From an uncultured Clostridium sp. (GTDB lineage: Bacteria; Bacillota; Clostridia; Lachnospirales; Lachnospiraceae), in the NCBI GenBank assembly GCA_902496665.1, contig CABVBU010000006.1:49040-113039 (forward strand): DNA of 64,000 nucleotides, given 5' to 3'. Numbering within the stretch: position 1 is the first letter of the stretch; each line of letters starts with the position of its first letter. The notes beneath the pieces were generated by a model. The model made no database searches and was not told the DNA's origin. It saw only the letters and a program-made list of their open reading frames with translations. Positions 41,714 through 50,292 of the stretch are shown one piece after another. The position numbers and the translations under genes are program-made.

Positions 41714-43111
41714 CTACTTCTCAGCCCCTGTCTCTTTCTCGATCTCCAGATTCTCCTTCACCTTCGCCTCAAAGTCATCGTCCGCAGCCGCTGTCTCACC
41801 GCTCTCTGCGGCGATCTTTTCGTTTACGGCATCCACGCCCTCATCGAAGACCTCCAGCGCAGTCTGAAGCTGGTTGTCCTCGTCCTTCGGGATCTCGATC
41901 TTCGACTTTAAGTTTTCATCGAGAGCCACAGTCACATCCGGCTCGATGCCCAGCTTGTGAATGCACTCACCGGACGGAGTATAGTAGTAGGCCGTTGTGA
42001 GCTTCAGTCCGCTGCCATCCGGCAGGTTGAAGATGCCCTGGGCGATCCCTTTTCCGAAGGTCTTTTCGCCGACAATCGTTGCCCAGTCATTGTCCTTTAA
42101 GGCACCAGTCAGAACCTCAGAGGCACTGGCGCTCTCACCGTTTACAAGAAGAATGATCGGGACATCCACCTCATGTCCGTCATCGGAAGTATAGACGCTG
42201 TCATCAATTCCTTTTCCCTTAAAGCTTACAATGGTCTTTCCATCCGGAAGCAGATAGTCCGCAATATCCTTCGCCGCCTGAACAACGCCGCCGCCGTTGT
42301 TTCGGAGGTCGATGATCAGCTTTTCCATTCCCTTGGATGCCAGATCATCCACAGCGCTCTTAAACTGTTCGGAACTTACCTCCTCAAAGGAAGAAAGAGA
42401 AATGTACCCGGCATGAGCATCCAGCAGCTCATACTCTACCGTCGGGTTCTCCACCATGCGGCGCTCCACGTCCATCTCCACATACTCATCCGTGGACTGG
42501 CGGTACACGGTCAGATGAACCTTCGTCCCCTCCTCGCCTCGGATGTGGTCGCTGACGAGAAGAGACAGATCCTCTCCGGTAGCCTCGATATCTTCTACTT
42601 TATAGATGATATCTCCCGGCAGCATTCCGGCTTCCTGGGCCGGGGAGTTCTTGAACACCTTGACCGCCGTGATGATTCCTGTGTATACATTCTGGCTCAC
42701 CTGAACACCGATTCCGCAGTAGGTTCCGGAAGTCTCCTCATTCAGGCTTGTGTACTCGTCCTTATCGTAATATACGGAATACGGATCGTTCAGAGAGTAC
42801 ATGTAGCCGCGGTAGATCCAGTCTTCCGCAGTTCCATTCTTCGTCTGTTCTTCCTCCGTCATGTTCTCATCGAACAGGAAGTACTTGTCGATCAGCGCCT
42901 CCATATACTGGAGCTTCGGCTCGATCTTCTTCATATCCAGCTGGGCGCCGGATGTCTCCGCGGTCTGCGTGCTCTGGCTCTCAGATGCACGCCTTCCTAC
43001 GGTCCAGATCCCCGTTGCAACACCTACGACTGCAAGTCCGGAGAATGCTGTCACAAGTACTCCGACGAGGACGCCTTTCCAGAATTTATTTTTTGTCTCT
43101 TTCTCTTCCAA
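41714..43111 (-). CDS. ctpA: S41-family C-terminal processing protease (CtpA-like)
   Basis: Membrane-anchored serine protease of 465 residues acting outside the membrane. One N-terminal helix (about 13-37, GVLVGVLVTAFSGLAVVGVAT) is followed by a helical region, a PDZ domain (YCGIGVQVSQNVYTGIITAVKVFKNSPAQEAGMLPGDII compressed from about 130-200) and the S41 domain. The Ser/Lys dyad is visible in LLVNGESASASEVLTGAL and GEKTFGKG. The C-terminal tail after about residue 420 is acidic and probably flexible. Last gene of the pucR-ftsE-ftsX-envC-ctpA run. An N-terminal anchor plus PDZ is typical of the group that matures cell-wall or sporulation proteins; the target is not known. Confidence 0.92.
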   Translation of the reverse strand: MEEKETKNKFWKGVLVGVLVTAFSGLAVVGVATGIWTVGRRASESQSTQTAETSGAQLDMKKIEPKLQYMEALIDKYFLFDENMTEEEQTKNGTAEDWIYRGYMYSLNDPYSVYYDKDEYTSLNEETSGTYCGIGVQVSQNVYTGIITAVKVFKNSPAQEAGMLPGDIIYKVEDIEATGEDLSLLVSDHIRGEEGTKVHLTVYRQSTDEYVEMDVERRMVENPTVEYELLDAHAGYISLSSFEEVSSEQFKSAVDDLASKGMEKLIIDLRNNGGGVVQAAKDIADYLLPDGKTIVSFKGKGIDDSVYTSDDGHEVDVPIILLVNGESASASEVLTGALKDNDWATIVGEKTFGKGIAQGIFNLPDGSGLKLTTAYYYTPSGECIHKLGIEPDVTVALDENLKSKIEIPKDEDNQLQTALEVFDEGVDAVNEKIAAESGETAAADDDFEAKVKENLEIEKETGAEK

Positions 43112-43245
43112 TGTCTTTTCTCCTTCATCCCAGGGCAGCCAGATCTCATCCGATAAAAACTGTGCCGGGATCTTTATGTAAAAAGTCTACAGGTCATATT
43201 TCCCTGCGTTCAGCACCGCAGGCTCACTTCTCCGCCTGTCAGTCC

Positions 43246-44478
43246 CTACGGACTCACATATTTCGTCGGATTCACATAGGAACCGTTCACCCGGACTCCG
43301 AAGTGGAGATGGGACCCGGTGGAGTATCCCGTCGAACCGACCTTCGCGATGGTCTGTCCCTTTTTCACACTCTGCCCCTGTGATACAAGCAGGCTCGATG
43401 CATGCATATAAACTGTATACACACCGCCACCATGGCTTATCATCACATAATTTCCTGCGGAAGAGCTGTAAGTCGCGATCACGACCTCACCCGCAGCAGC
43501 AGCAACGATGGAGGTTCCCGTCGGCGCGCTGATGTCGATTCCCTGATGGTTCGAGGACGCGCCCTTCGTCGGGGATTTTCGCCCGCCAAAGCCGGAAGTG
43601 ATCCGCCCGCTGGCAGGACAAGGCCATGTAAAGCTAATGTCCCCAAGACTCACGGTTTTATACGTCTGTGCCGCCTTGTTTGCCGCCGCGGCCTTTTTCT
43701 TTTCTTCCTCAGCTTTCTTTCTCGCTTCCTCTTCCTTCCGCTTGATCTCTGCCTCGATGGACTTGATCTGGTTCTCCTGGGCCTCGATGGACTTCGCGTA
43801 CTCGGAGATCTGTCCCTCCGCGGAGGCAATCTTCGTCTCGTAGTTCTGAAGCTCCGTCTGTTTTGCGGCCAGAAGCTTCTCCACAGATGCCTGTTTCGCC
43901 TCCGTCTCGTCCTGAAGCGTCAGAAGCTCGGCATGTTCACTCTCTAAGCTCTTTTCCTTCTCCGCGATCTTCTCCTTCGTAGCGGCATATTCATCAAGTT
44001 TCTGCCGGTCGTAGGACGAGATCTTCGTGATGTACTCCGCCTTGCTCAAGAGCTCCGAGAGGGAACCAGACTCCATGAGTAAGTCCACATAGGTACTGTC
44101 GCCCTTCTCATACATATATTTTATCCGCAGCTTCATGGATTCATACTGGCTTTTCTCTGTCTCCTTCGCCTCGGATAATTCCTGTTTCGTCGTATCGATC
44201 TGTTTTTCCTTCGCGTCTATGTCATCGCCAAGCTTTGAAAGCTCGTTTCCGATGGACTCCAGGCTGGAATCCAGTTTTTTGACATAGGCCGTCGTATCAT
44301 TTTTAAGACCTTCCAGGTTCTTCAGCTCCTGTTCTGTCTTCTTTTTCTCTGCCTCCAGCGCCGTCTTTTTGCTCTTCGCGTCGCTTAGTCCGCTCTTTGT
44401 CGCCTGGGCGGAAAGCGGTGTCGCAAGAACCAGGGCAAAGGACAGGGCCGCAGCCAGAAATTTTCCTGATTTTCTCAT
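43246..44478 (-). CDS. EnvC-like coiled-coil M23 metallopeptidase
   Basis: Secreted protein of 410 residues. Signal peptide 1-26 (to LSAQA), long coiled coil (about 30-270, heptads rich in E, K and L, with Ala/Lys-rich EEEARKKAEEEKKKAAA at its end), then an M23/LytM domain. Zinc-site residues appear in NHQGIDISAPTG (His, Asp) and HLHFG (HxH), so it may be catalytically active, unlike the degenerate E. coli EnvC. The ATG at 44478 has GGAGGGG upstream; the frame extends seven codons further. It directly follows ftsX, and FtsEX is known to activate such hydrolases across the membrane, so a joint role in septal wall splitting is likely. Confidence 0.92.
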   Translation of the reverse strand: MRKSGKFLAAALSFALVLATPLSAQATKSGLSDAKSKKTALEAEKKKTEQELKNLEGLKNDTTAYVKKLDSSLESIGNELSKLGDDIDAKEKQIDTTKQELSEAKETEKSQYESMKLRIKYMYEKGDSTYVDLLMESGSLSELLSKAEYITKISSYDRQKLDEYAATKEKIAEKEKSLESEHAELLTLQDETEAKQASVEKLLAAKQTELQNYETKIASAEGQISEYAKSIEAQENQIKSIEAEIKRKEEEARKKAEEEKKKAAAANKAAQTYKTVSLGDISFTWPCPASGRITSGFGGRKSPTKGASSNHQGIDISAPTGTSIVAAAAGEVVIATYSSSAGNYVMISHGGGVYTVYMHASSLLVSQGQSVKKGQTIAKVGSTGYSTGSHLHFGVRVNGSYVNPTKYVSP

Positions 44479-44491
44479 ATGCTGTCCCCTC

Positions 44492-45406
44492 CTACACACG
44501 CAGCTCTTTGCGGATCGTAAAGAAGCTTACAAAAAATCCAAGTCCGCCACCCAGTGCCAGGGCGATCGCCGCCATCATCGGATAGAAGGTTCCAAGCGGC
44601 AGGAACTGGATGATTCCGGAGAGAAGTTCAAACCGGTTCATCACATACTCCACCGTCTGTCGGTAGACGAAAAGCATAACCCCCAGCGGGATCGCCGCTC
44701 CGACAAGCCCCAGGATCGTTCCTTCTACCACAAACGGGGCCCGGATCATAAAGTTCGTCGCTCCGATAAGACGCATGATCCTGTTCTCGTTCTTCCGGAA
44801 TTCAGCCGCAACGGAGATCGTATTGCTGATCAGGAATACCGCAACAGCCAACAGCATGGCGATCAGAACACCAAACAGCAGCCCCAGGATCTTATTGAAG
44901 CTTGCGAGTCCCGTAGCCGCACTGTTGGAATAGTTTACTTTCCGCACACCGTCAATACTTTCCAGGTATGCCACCATTCCATCCTGATCCGTAATATTGT
45001 TCAGTCGGATCTCGTAGGAAGAGGAACCTGCAAGGGGGTTGTCATCCGCAAATCCTTCCGATAAGGCCTCATCCTCACCGAAATACTCTGTCTTAAAGCT
45101 GTCCCACGCCTCCTCAGCGGAGACGAATTTTATTTCTTTTATCATTCCCGACTTGTCCGACTCGATCTTCGCGCCGATGTCTTTGATCTCGTCCTCCGTC
45201 AGGTTTTCATCAAAAAATACCGTGATTCCCATTGTGGTCTCCGCCGTACGGACCATATATTCGATGTTGGTGATCACAGAGAAAAATACGCAGAATAAAA
45301 AAATACATGCAGAAATGATCGCGGTCGACGCAAGGGAAAACCAGATATTTCTGCATATATTTACCAGTCCCTGCTTCATGCAGAACCAGAATGTACTAAT
45401 CCTCAT
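44492..45406 (-). CDS. ftsX: Cell division ABC transporter permease FtsX
   Basis: Membrane partner of FtsE, 304 residues: an N-terminal helix (about 22-45), an extracellular domain (MGITVFFDENLTEDEIKDIG to about 165) that contacts the hydrolase, and three C-terminal helices with RIMRLIGATNFMIRAPFVVEG, a conserved FtsX block. The frame extends nine codons up; the ATG at 45406 overlaps the ftsE stop by 11 bases and matches the family start MRISTFWFCMKQG. Confidence 0.94.
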   Translation of the reverse strand: MRISTFWFCMKQGLVNICRNIWFSLASTAIISACIFLFCVFFSVITNIEYMVRTAETTMGITVFFDENLTEDEIKDIGAKIESDKSGMIKEIKFVSAEEAWDSFKTEYFGEDEALSEGFADDNPLAGSSSYEIRLNNITDQDGMVAYLESIDGVRKVNYSNSAATGLASFNKILGLLFGVLIAMLLAVAVFLISNTISVAAEFRKNENRIMRLIGATNFMIRAPFVVEGTILGLVGAAIPLGVMLFVYRQTVEYVMNRFELLSGIIQFLPLGTFYPMMAAIALALGGGLGFFVSFFTIRKELRV

Positions 45407-46082
45407 AACGGTACCCACTTTCCTCCTCATCACAGACCACCATTCCGCGGTCGATCGTGATGACGCGTTTCTTCATCAGGTCCACGATCTCATGGCTGTG
45501 TGTGACAACGATCACCGTTGTTCCACGCCGGTTGATCTTCTCCAGGAGTCCCATGATCTCCATCGCATTGTGGGGATCCAGATTTCCTGTGGGCTCATCG
45601 GCAAGCAGGATCTCCGGGCGATTGATCAGCGCCCGGGCAATCGCCACGCGCTGCTGTTCTCCGCCGGAGAGCTGATGCGGGAAAAACTTATACTTGGAAG
45701 AAAGGCCTACCATCTTTAACATCTGCGGAACCGATTCCCGGATCGTCCGGCTGGACTCCCCGATCACCCGCTGGGCAAATGCCACATTCTCATAGACCGT
45801 CTTGTCCTTTAAAAGACGGAAATCCTGGAATACGACACCGAGACGTCGGCGGTACTTCGGAACATATCTTCGCGGCATCTTTCTGAGGTCCATGTCATTA
45901 ACGACAACACGACCGGAGGTCGGCTCCACTTCCTTCAAGAGGATCTTGATCAGTGTAGATTTTCCGGAACCGCTCCGGCCGGTTATGAAGACAAATTCCC
46001 CGTCATCGATAGTGATGTTCACGTCCTTCAGGGCTTTCGTGCCCCTGTCATAGGTCTTTGTCAGTTTTGAAATTTCTATCAT
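45396..46082 (-). CDS. ftsE: Cell division ATP-binding protein FtsE
   Basis: ABC ATPase of 228 residues driving FtsX. Walker A is GRSGSGKST, the signature LSGGEQQRVAIARAL, Walker B ILLADEPTGNLDP and the H-loop VVTHSHEIV; all catalytic residues are present. The short C-terminal tail (EEESGYRYED) overlaps ftsX. It follows the PucR-like regulator after 3 bases. Confidence 0.95.
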   Translation of the reverse strand: MIEISKLTKTYDRGTKALKDVNITIDDGEFVFITGRSGSGKSTLIKILLKEVEPTSGRVVVNDMDLRKMPRRYVPKYRRRLGVVFQDFRLLKDKTVYENVAFAQRVIGESSRTIRESVPQMLKMVGLSSKYKFFPHQLSGGEQQRVAIARALINRPEILLADEPTGNLDPHNAMEIMGLLEKINRRGTTVIVVTHSHEIVDLMKKRVITIDRGMVVCDEEESGYRYED

Positions 46083-46085
46083 AAT

Positions 46086-47174
46086 TTAGTAGTCCAGATT
46101 CTCCATGTACTTCATGTACTTTACAACCATCAGGGCAATCTTAAAGGTGATCGCGTCCTCAAATACACGCAGATCCAGTCCGGTGCTCTTCTGGAGCTTA
46201 TCCAGACGGTAAACAAGCGTATTTCTATGGATGTAGAGCTGTCTTGATGTCTCGGAGACATTCAGGCTGTTCTCGAAGAATTTGTTGATCGTTGTGAGTG
46301 TTTCCTCGTCGAACTCATCCGGGTTCTTTCCATCAAAAATTTCTTTGATAAACATCCGGCAGAGCGGAAGCGGAAGCTGATAGATCAGACGACCAATACC
46401 AAGGTTGGAGTACGCTACAACGTTTTTGCTGCTGTAGAAGATCTTTCCGACATCGAGAGCCATCTTTGCTTCCTTGTAGGAACGGGAAACATCCTTGATC
46501 TCGCCAACGATGGTACCGAACGCGATGCGCACTTTGGACATCGCCTCTGTGTTCAGCATATCTAAAATCGTATTTGCTGTCTTCTCGAGATCCTCGTAGG
46601 TCTCACCCGGTTTCACCTCGCGGACAAGAATGATATTCTTCTCGTCGACCGCGGTGATAAAGTCTTTTGTCTTTGTGGAGAACAGGCTGCGCATGGTCTC
46701 CAGGGCATTCGTATCTTTCTCGTTCTTTGTCTCGATCAGGAATACGACACGCTTTACATTTGTCTCGATATGAAGTTTCTTCGCCCGGTTGTAGATATCA
46801 ACGAGCAGAAGATTATCAAGAAGCAGGTTCTTGATGAAATTATCTTTATCGAATCTTTCTTTGTAGGCCACCAGAAGATTCTGGATCTGGAATGCTGCCA
46901 GTTTGCCTACCATATACACGTCATCGCTGCCGCCTTTTGCAAGCAGGATGTACTCAAGCTGATGTTCATCAAATACTTTAAAGAACTGATAACCGGAAAT
47001 CACCTGGCTGTCCGCCGGAGAATCCACAAACGCAAGTATGGAGCTTTCATACTCTTCCGCATGCTCGAATGTGGAAGCCAGGACCTTTCCCTCCACATCA
47101 CAGACGCACAGGTCAATTCTTGTAATCTCTTTCAGTCCTTCGATATTCGACTGTAAAATCTGATTTGAAATCAT
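46086..47174 (-). CDS. PucR/CdaR-family transcriptional regulator
   Basis: Regulator of 362 residues. An N-terminal sensory-like region (about 1-130), a GGDEF-like or nucleotide-cyclase-like middle typical of the group (VVFLIETKNEKDTNALETM), and the C-terminal PucR HTH (NVSETSRQLYIHRNTLVYRLDKLQ) are visible. The frame extends 12 codons; the ATG at 47174 has GGAGAGGG upstream. It is the first gene of the ftsEX operon, an unusual partner for division genes. It could control this operon, the target being unknown. The 293-base gap after it holds a promoter-like -10 (TAGAAT on the minus strand), the ATPase terminator and repeat copy B. Confidence 0.86.
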   Translation of the reverse strand: MISNQILQSNIEGLKEITRIDLCVCDVEGKVLASTFEHAEEYESSILAFVDSPADSQVISGYQFFKVFDEHQLEYILLAKGGSDDVYMVGKLAAFQIQNLLVAYKERFDKDNFIKNLLLDNLLLVDIYNRAKKLHIETNVKRVVFLIETKNEKDTNALETMRSLFSTKTKDFITAVDEKNIILVREVKPGETYEDLEKTANTILDMLNTEAMSKVRIAFGTIVGEIKDVSRSYKEAKMALDVGKIFYSSKNVVAYSNLGIGRLIYQLPLPLCRMFIKEIFDGKNPDEFDEETLTTINKFFENSLNVSETSRQLYIHRNTLVYRLDKLQKSTGLDLRVFEDAITFKIALMVVKYMKYMENLDY

Positions 47175-47280
47175 AGCGCCCTCTCCTTTTCGCAGTATGG
47201 ACATATCCACATTTATTCTAATGCAAAATCACAAAAAAGAAAAGATTTTTTTGTATTTTTTACTAAAAAACATGTAAAAA

Positions 47281-47320
47281 GGCAGACCGGATTCCCCGTT
47301 TGGAACCGGTCTGCCTGATA
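47281..47320 (-). terminator. Terminator of the ABC ATPase gene
   Basis: GGCAGACCGG (47281-47290) and CCGGTCTGCC (47306-47315), followed on the minus strand by TTTTTAC. It lies about 150 bases past the stop codon because repeat copy B is inserted between them. Confidence 0.8.
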
Positions 47321-47332
47321 TTTTGGTTATTC

Positions 47333-47465
47333 GTAACTATTCAGTACCTTCATAGTCACATGCAAAAATCCATTCCAAATCAGCTTCGCTGATGAGATTT
47401 TTGCCTTCCTGCCTATGTTTCCTTACGGTCAGCGCAGCAAGTGCGCAGACCTATTGAACAGTTAT
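47333..47465. mobile_element. Intact MITE-like element, copy B
   Basis: A 133-bp element with terminal inverted repeats (GTAACTATTCAGTA at one end, ATAACTGTTCAATA reading in from the other) and a central AATCAGC-TTC-GCTGAT hairpin. It is flanked by the perfect 8-bp direct duplication GGTTATTC (47325-47332 and 47466-47473). No coding capacity. It was inserted at the stop codon of the ABC ATPase gene; the duplication rebuilt the gene end. Reverse orientation to copy C at 63552. Confidence 0.93.
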
Positions 47466-47467
47466 GG

Positions 47468-48562
47468 TTATTCTTTAATAATTTTTTCTGTTTCTTTGTC
47501 GAAAAGGTACACATCATCTCCAGAGACCGCAAAGGACATTTTCTTTCCGGACGGCTTTTCACCGTCAGATGCTTTTGCAAGAAATTCGTTTTCTCCAACA
47601 TGGAAACGGATGTATGTGGCATCCTCGATCTCCTCACTGCCAAGAATGTCTCCGGCGATCTCACCCTTTCCATCTTTCGCCGGAACGATCTTTTCCGGTC
47701 GTACGCCTGTGAAGACTTCTTTTCCGACATAGCCGAGTCTCTTTAAAAGCTCAGCCTTTTCTCCGGAAAGCAGGATCTTTCCTGACGCAAACTTCAGAAC
47801 AATATTTCCGTTCTCCTCCAACACCTTGGCAATAGAGAGATCCATTCTCGGTGTTCCAAAGAATCCCGCCACAAACAGACTCTCCGGATGGTCATAGATA
47901 TTCTGCGCGGAGTCTTCCTGACAGATCTCGCCCTCGTTCATGACGATCATTCTCGTTCCTAATGCCATAGCGGTCTTCTGGTTGTCCGTCGCGTAGATCA
48001 CGGTAATTCCAAGCTCACGGTTGATATTTGCGAACTCTTTTCTCATCAGTTCCTGGACATCCGGGTCCGCCTCCGCGATGGTGCGGTCCAAGAGCAGGAT
48101 CCCCGGGCGGCGCATCAGGGCACGTCCGAGAAGGACACGGTATGTATCCGCTGCCGAAAGTTCCTCCGGCATTTTCTCAAGGATTCCATCAATTTTCAGG
48201 ATCCCCACAGTCTCATCTACTCTTCTCGCGATCTCTGTTGCCGGCATCTTTGCCATTCTGAGAGAGAATGCAAGGTTGTCCTCCACACTCATTCCCGGAT
48301 AGAGCACGCTGTTTTTAAAAAGCATTGCGACGTTTCTCTCTTTCGGGTCCGCATCCGTCATATCCATTCCATCGATCATCAGACTGCCGGAGGTGATCTC
48401 CTCCAGGCCGCCGATCATCCGAAGCAGCGTCGATTTTCCGCATGCCGTCGGTCCCACCAGGATCAAAAATTCCCTGTCCTTCACTTCCAGATTGAAATCC
48501 CGGATCGCCTGCTGGTCACCTGGGAATGTCTTGTTGATATTCTTTAACGTTAAACCGGACAT
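47468..48562 (-). CDS. Degenerate MsmK/UgpC-like ABC ATPase without cognate permease
   Basis: Soluble ABC subunit of 364 residues with a nucleotide-binding domain and a C-terminal regulatory/TOBE-like region, closest in layout to sugar-importer ATPases. Walker A is intact (G37-PTACGK-ST, Lys43), but the Q-loop Gln is Lys83 (LFKNSVLYP), the signature LSGGQ reads LSAAD (135-139), the Walker B glutamate is Arg160 (LLLDRTIAE) and the H-loop His is Asp193 (ATDNQ). These are the residues needed for hydrolysis, so it probably binds but hardly hydrolyses ATP. No permease or binding protein is adjacent. The frame is open and complete, so it is not a simple pseudogene. Confidence 0.85.
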   Translation of the reverse strand: MSGLTLKNINKTFPGDQQAIRDFNLEVKDREFLILVGPTACGKSTLLRMIGGLEEITSGSLMIDGMDMTDADPKERNVAMLFKNSVLYPGMSVEDNLAFSLRMAKMPATEIARRVDETVGILKIDGILEKMPEELSAADTYRVLLGRALMRRPGILLLDRTIAEADPDVQELMRKEFANINRELGITVIYATDNQKTAMALGTRMIVMNEGEICQEDSAQNIYDHPESLFVAGFFGTPRMDLSIAKVLEENGNIVLKFASGKILLSGEKAELLKRLGYVGKEVFTGVRPEKIVPAKDGKGEIAGDILGSEEIEDATYIRFHVGENEFLAKASDGEKPSGKKMSFAVSGDDVYLFDKETEKIIKE

Positions 48563-48802
48563 TGACTTCCTCCTGATCTGTATTCTTCATGGTTAACTGC
48601 GAAATTGCAGACTTAACCTATTTTTATATCTGTTGTATTCATCATACACAAATAACTCTTGTTTTTCCATATGGTTATTCCACAAAAAAATTCCGCTTTT
48701 TCCATGCATATTCCATATAGTGAATTTAAGTTTTTGACAAATATACTCTTTTTTCATAAAAACAGGCAGGAAGATAGTTAAATCATTATCAAAATTGCCA
48801 AA
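48563..48802. other. AT-rich spacer, no gene seen
   Basis: About 240 bases rich in A and T upstream of the ABC ATPase gene, presumably with its promoter, but I could not fix one hexamer pair. No ribosome-binding site with an open frame. Confidence 0.4.
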
Positions 48803-48840
48803 AAGCGGCGGCTGTCCTTTTCTGACAGCCGCCGCTTAGG
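48803..48840 (-). terminator. Terminator of ridA
   Basis: Perfect 14-bp stem AAGCGGCGGCTGTC (48803-48816) and GACAGCCGCCGCTT (48824-48837); the minus strand continues TTTTTGG. Confidence 0.88.
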
Positions 48841-48854
48841 TTCCAAAAATTTTT

Positions 48855-48900
48855 GTAACTGCTAATTCCATTCACAGTCACACACAAATCCATTCCAGCC
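48855..48900. mobile_element. Partial MITE-like copy D
   Basis: About 46 bases similar to one end of copy B (GTAACT-TTCA-AGTCACA, CAAATCCATTCCA), starting at the terminal repeat and ending where the ridA 3' end begins. The other end is missing. Moderate identity, so the assignment is less certain than copies B and C. Confidence 0.6.
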
Positions 48901-48904
48901 CCGC

Positions 48905-49279
48905 TTATTTTACAGCAATTGCCTCCATCTCAAGCAGAACATCCTTTGGAAGTCTTGCAATTTCCACGCAGGAACGTGCCGGGCAGTCTTTTTCGAAATA
49001 TTTCGCATAGATGCCGTTGATGGTTGCGAAATCATCCATATTTTTGATAAATACACTTGTCTTTACGACCTGGTCGATGGATGTCCCTGCTGCCTCAAGA
49101 AGATTCTTCATATTCTTCATAACCTGCTCCGCCTGTGCTTCGATTCCCTCCGGGATCACACCTGTCTCTGGATCTACCGGGATCTGTCCTGACGCGAATA
49201 CGAAGCCGTTTGCCTCGATTGCCTGGGAGTACGGTCCGATTGCTGCCGGTGCTTTTGTTGTGCTGATTACTTTCTTCAT
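48905..49279 (-). CDS. ridA: RidA-family reactive intermediate deaminase
   Basis: Trimeric enzyme of 124 residues that hydrolyses reactive enamine/imine intermediates from PLP enzymes such as serine dehydratase. Signature blocks are APAAIGPYSQAIEANGFVFASGQIPVDPETG and the C-terminal CPARSCVEIARLPKDVLLEMEAIA with the conserved Arg. The ATG at 49279 has GGAGG upstream; the frame runs five codons further. Follows cvfB by 22 bases. The window also encodes serine dehydratase and a MalY-type enzyme, both sources of such imines. Confidence 0.95.
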   Translation of the reverse strand: MKKVISTTKAPAAIGPYSQAIEANGFVFASGQIPVDPETGVIPEGIEAQAEQVMKNMKNLLEAAGTSIDQVVKTSVFIKNMDDFATINGIYAKYFEKDCPARSCVEIARLPKDVLLEMEAIAVK

Positions 49280-49301
49280 GTGATTGTCCTCCATATTTTC
49301 C

Positions 49302-50144
49302 TTATTTATCGATTTTTCGGATGTTCTTCTCCGTGATCTCGATCTTTCCTTCTTTTAATAAGTGACCTACCGCGCGCTTGAACGCGTTCTTGCTGAGTTT
49401 AAATTCTCTCGCGATAACTTCCGGTGATGCCTTATCGTTGAACGGTAAAACTCCGTCAAACTCTTCGATGACCTTCATGACAAGATCGGAGTCAGAAAAG
49501 ATCTGGCTGCCTGCCTTGTCGCGTGTTGTGAGGTCAAGCTTTCCATCCCCACGGACTCTCGTCACACGGACGCGGACCTCATCGCCCACCCGGTATCCGG
49601 AAAAGAGTTCCTTTTTCGGAATCAGGCCGTGATAGATGCCATCGACTGCAACAAAGGCGCCGATGTCCGGATTGATCTCAAACACGAAGCCATCCGCCTC
49701 GTCACCGGTGTGATACGGGGAGTCACTTCTCAAATACTGGTATGCCTTCATAGTTGCGGCAAGGCGCTTGCTCTTATCGACGTAAAGAGCCACAAGGCAC
49801 TTCTCACCTTTACGCACCTGGTGGGTCTGCTCCTTAAATGGGAGAAGAAGGTCCTTTTCCAATCCCATATCGAGAAACGCACCGATCTTTGAAACTTCCT
49901 TGACCTCAAGTACAGCCGTCTCACCGAGAGTCACCTTCGGTTTTGATGTGGTGGCGATCAGGCGGTCCTCAGAGTCCTTGTAGAGGAATACCTCCAGCTC
50001 ATCACCGATCTTTGTTCCTTCCGGCACCTGTTTTTTAGGGAGAAGGACACCCTGGGCGTCTGCTTTGTCCCCGTCAGAAAGGTAAATTCCAAAGTCTTTC
50101 TCCTTGATCACCTTTAGTTTCTGAATTTTTCCAATTTCCATCAT
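49302..50144 (-). CDS. CvfB-family S1 RNA-binding protein
   Basis: Protein of 280 residues built of S1-like domains and a C-terminal winged helix. Blocks include KVIKEKDFGIYLSDGDKADAQGVLLPKKQVPEG (residues about 10-45), ISKIGAFLDMGLEKDLLLPFKEQ and GYRVGDEVRVRVTRVRGDGKLDLTTRD, and the end EFKLSKNAFKRAVGHLLKEGKIEI. Related S. aureus CvfB binds RNA and affects virulence gene expression; the role in this lineage is not known. Operon with ridA. Confidence 0.88.
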   Translation of the reverse strand: MMEIGKIQKLKVIKEKDFGIYLSDGDKADAQGVLLPKKQVPEGTKIGDELEVFLYKDSEDRLIATTSKPKVTLGETAVLEVKEVSKIGAFLDMGLEKDLLLPFKEQTHQVRKGEKCLVALYVDKSKRLAATMKAYQYLRSDSPYHTGDEADGFVFEINPDIGAFVAVDGIYHGLIPKKELFSGYRVGDEVRVRVTRVRGDGKLDLTTRDKAGSQIFSDSDLVMKVIEEFDGVLPFNDKASPEVIAREFKLSKNAFKRAVGHLLKEGKIEITEKNIRKIDK

Positions 50145-50292
50145 GTCTTTCGTCCTCCCGCAGCCGGATCCTTTTGCAGCTGCGTCCTCTCTTTTATTTT
50201 CCGCTTCTCTTACAGCTATACTTACCTATTATCGTTTTATAACCTCGCCCGCAGGATCTGTCATTAACTGTTTCTTACTGATCCCCAGCAAA

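Noticed and set aside
42173..43156. Long plus-strand open frame of 327 codons
   Set aside because: Antisense shadow of ctpA; no ribosome-binding site, no recognisable domain, and the minus-strand frame has clear PDZ and S41 motifs.
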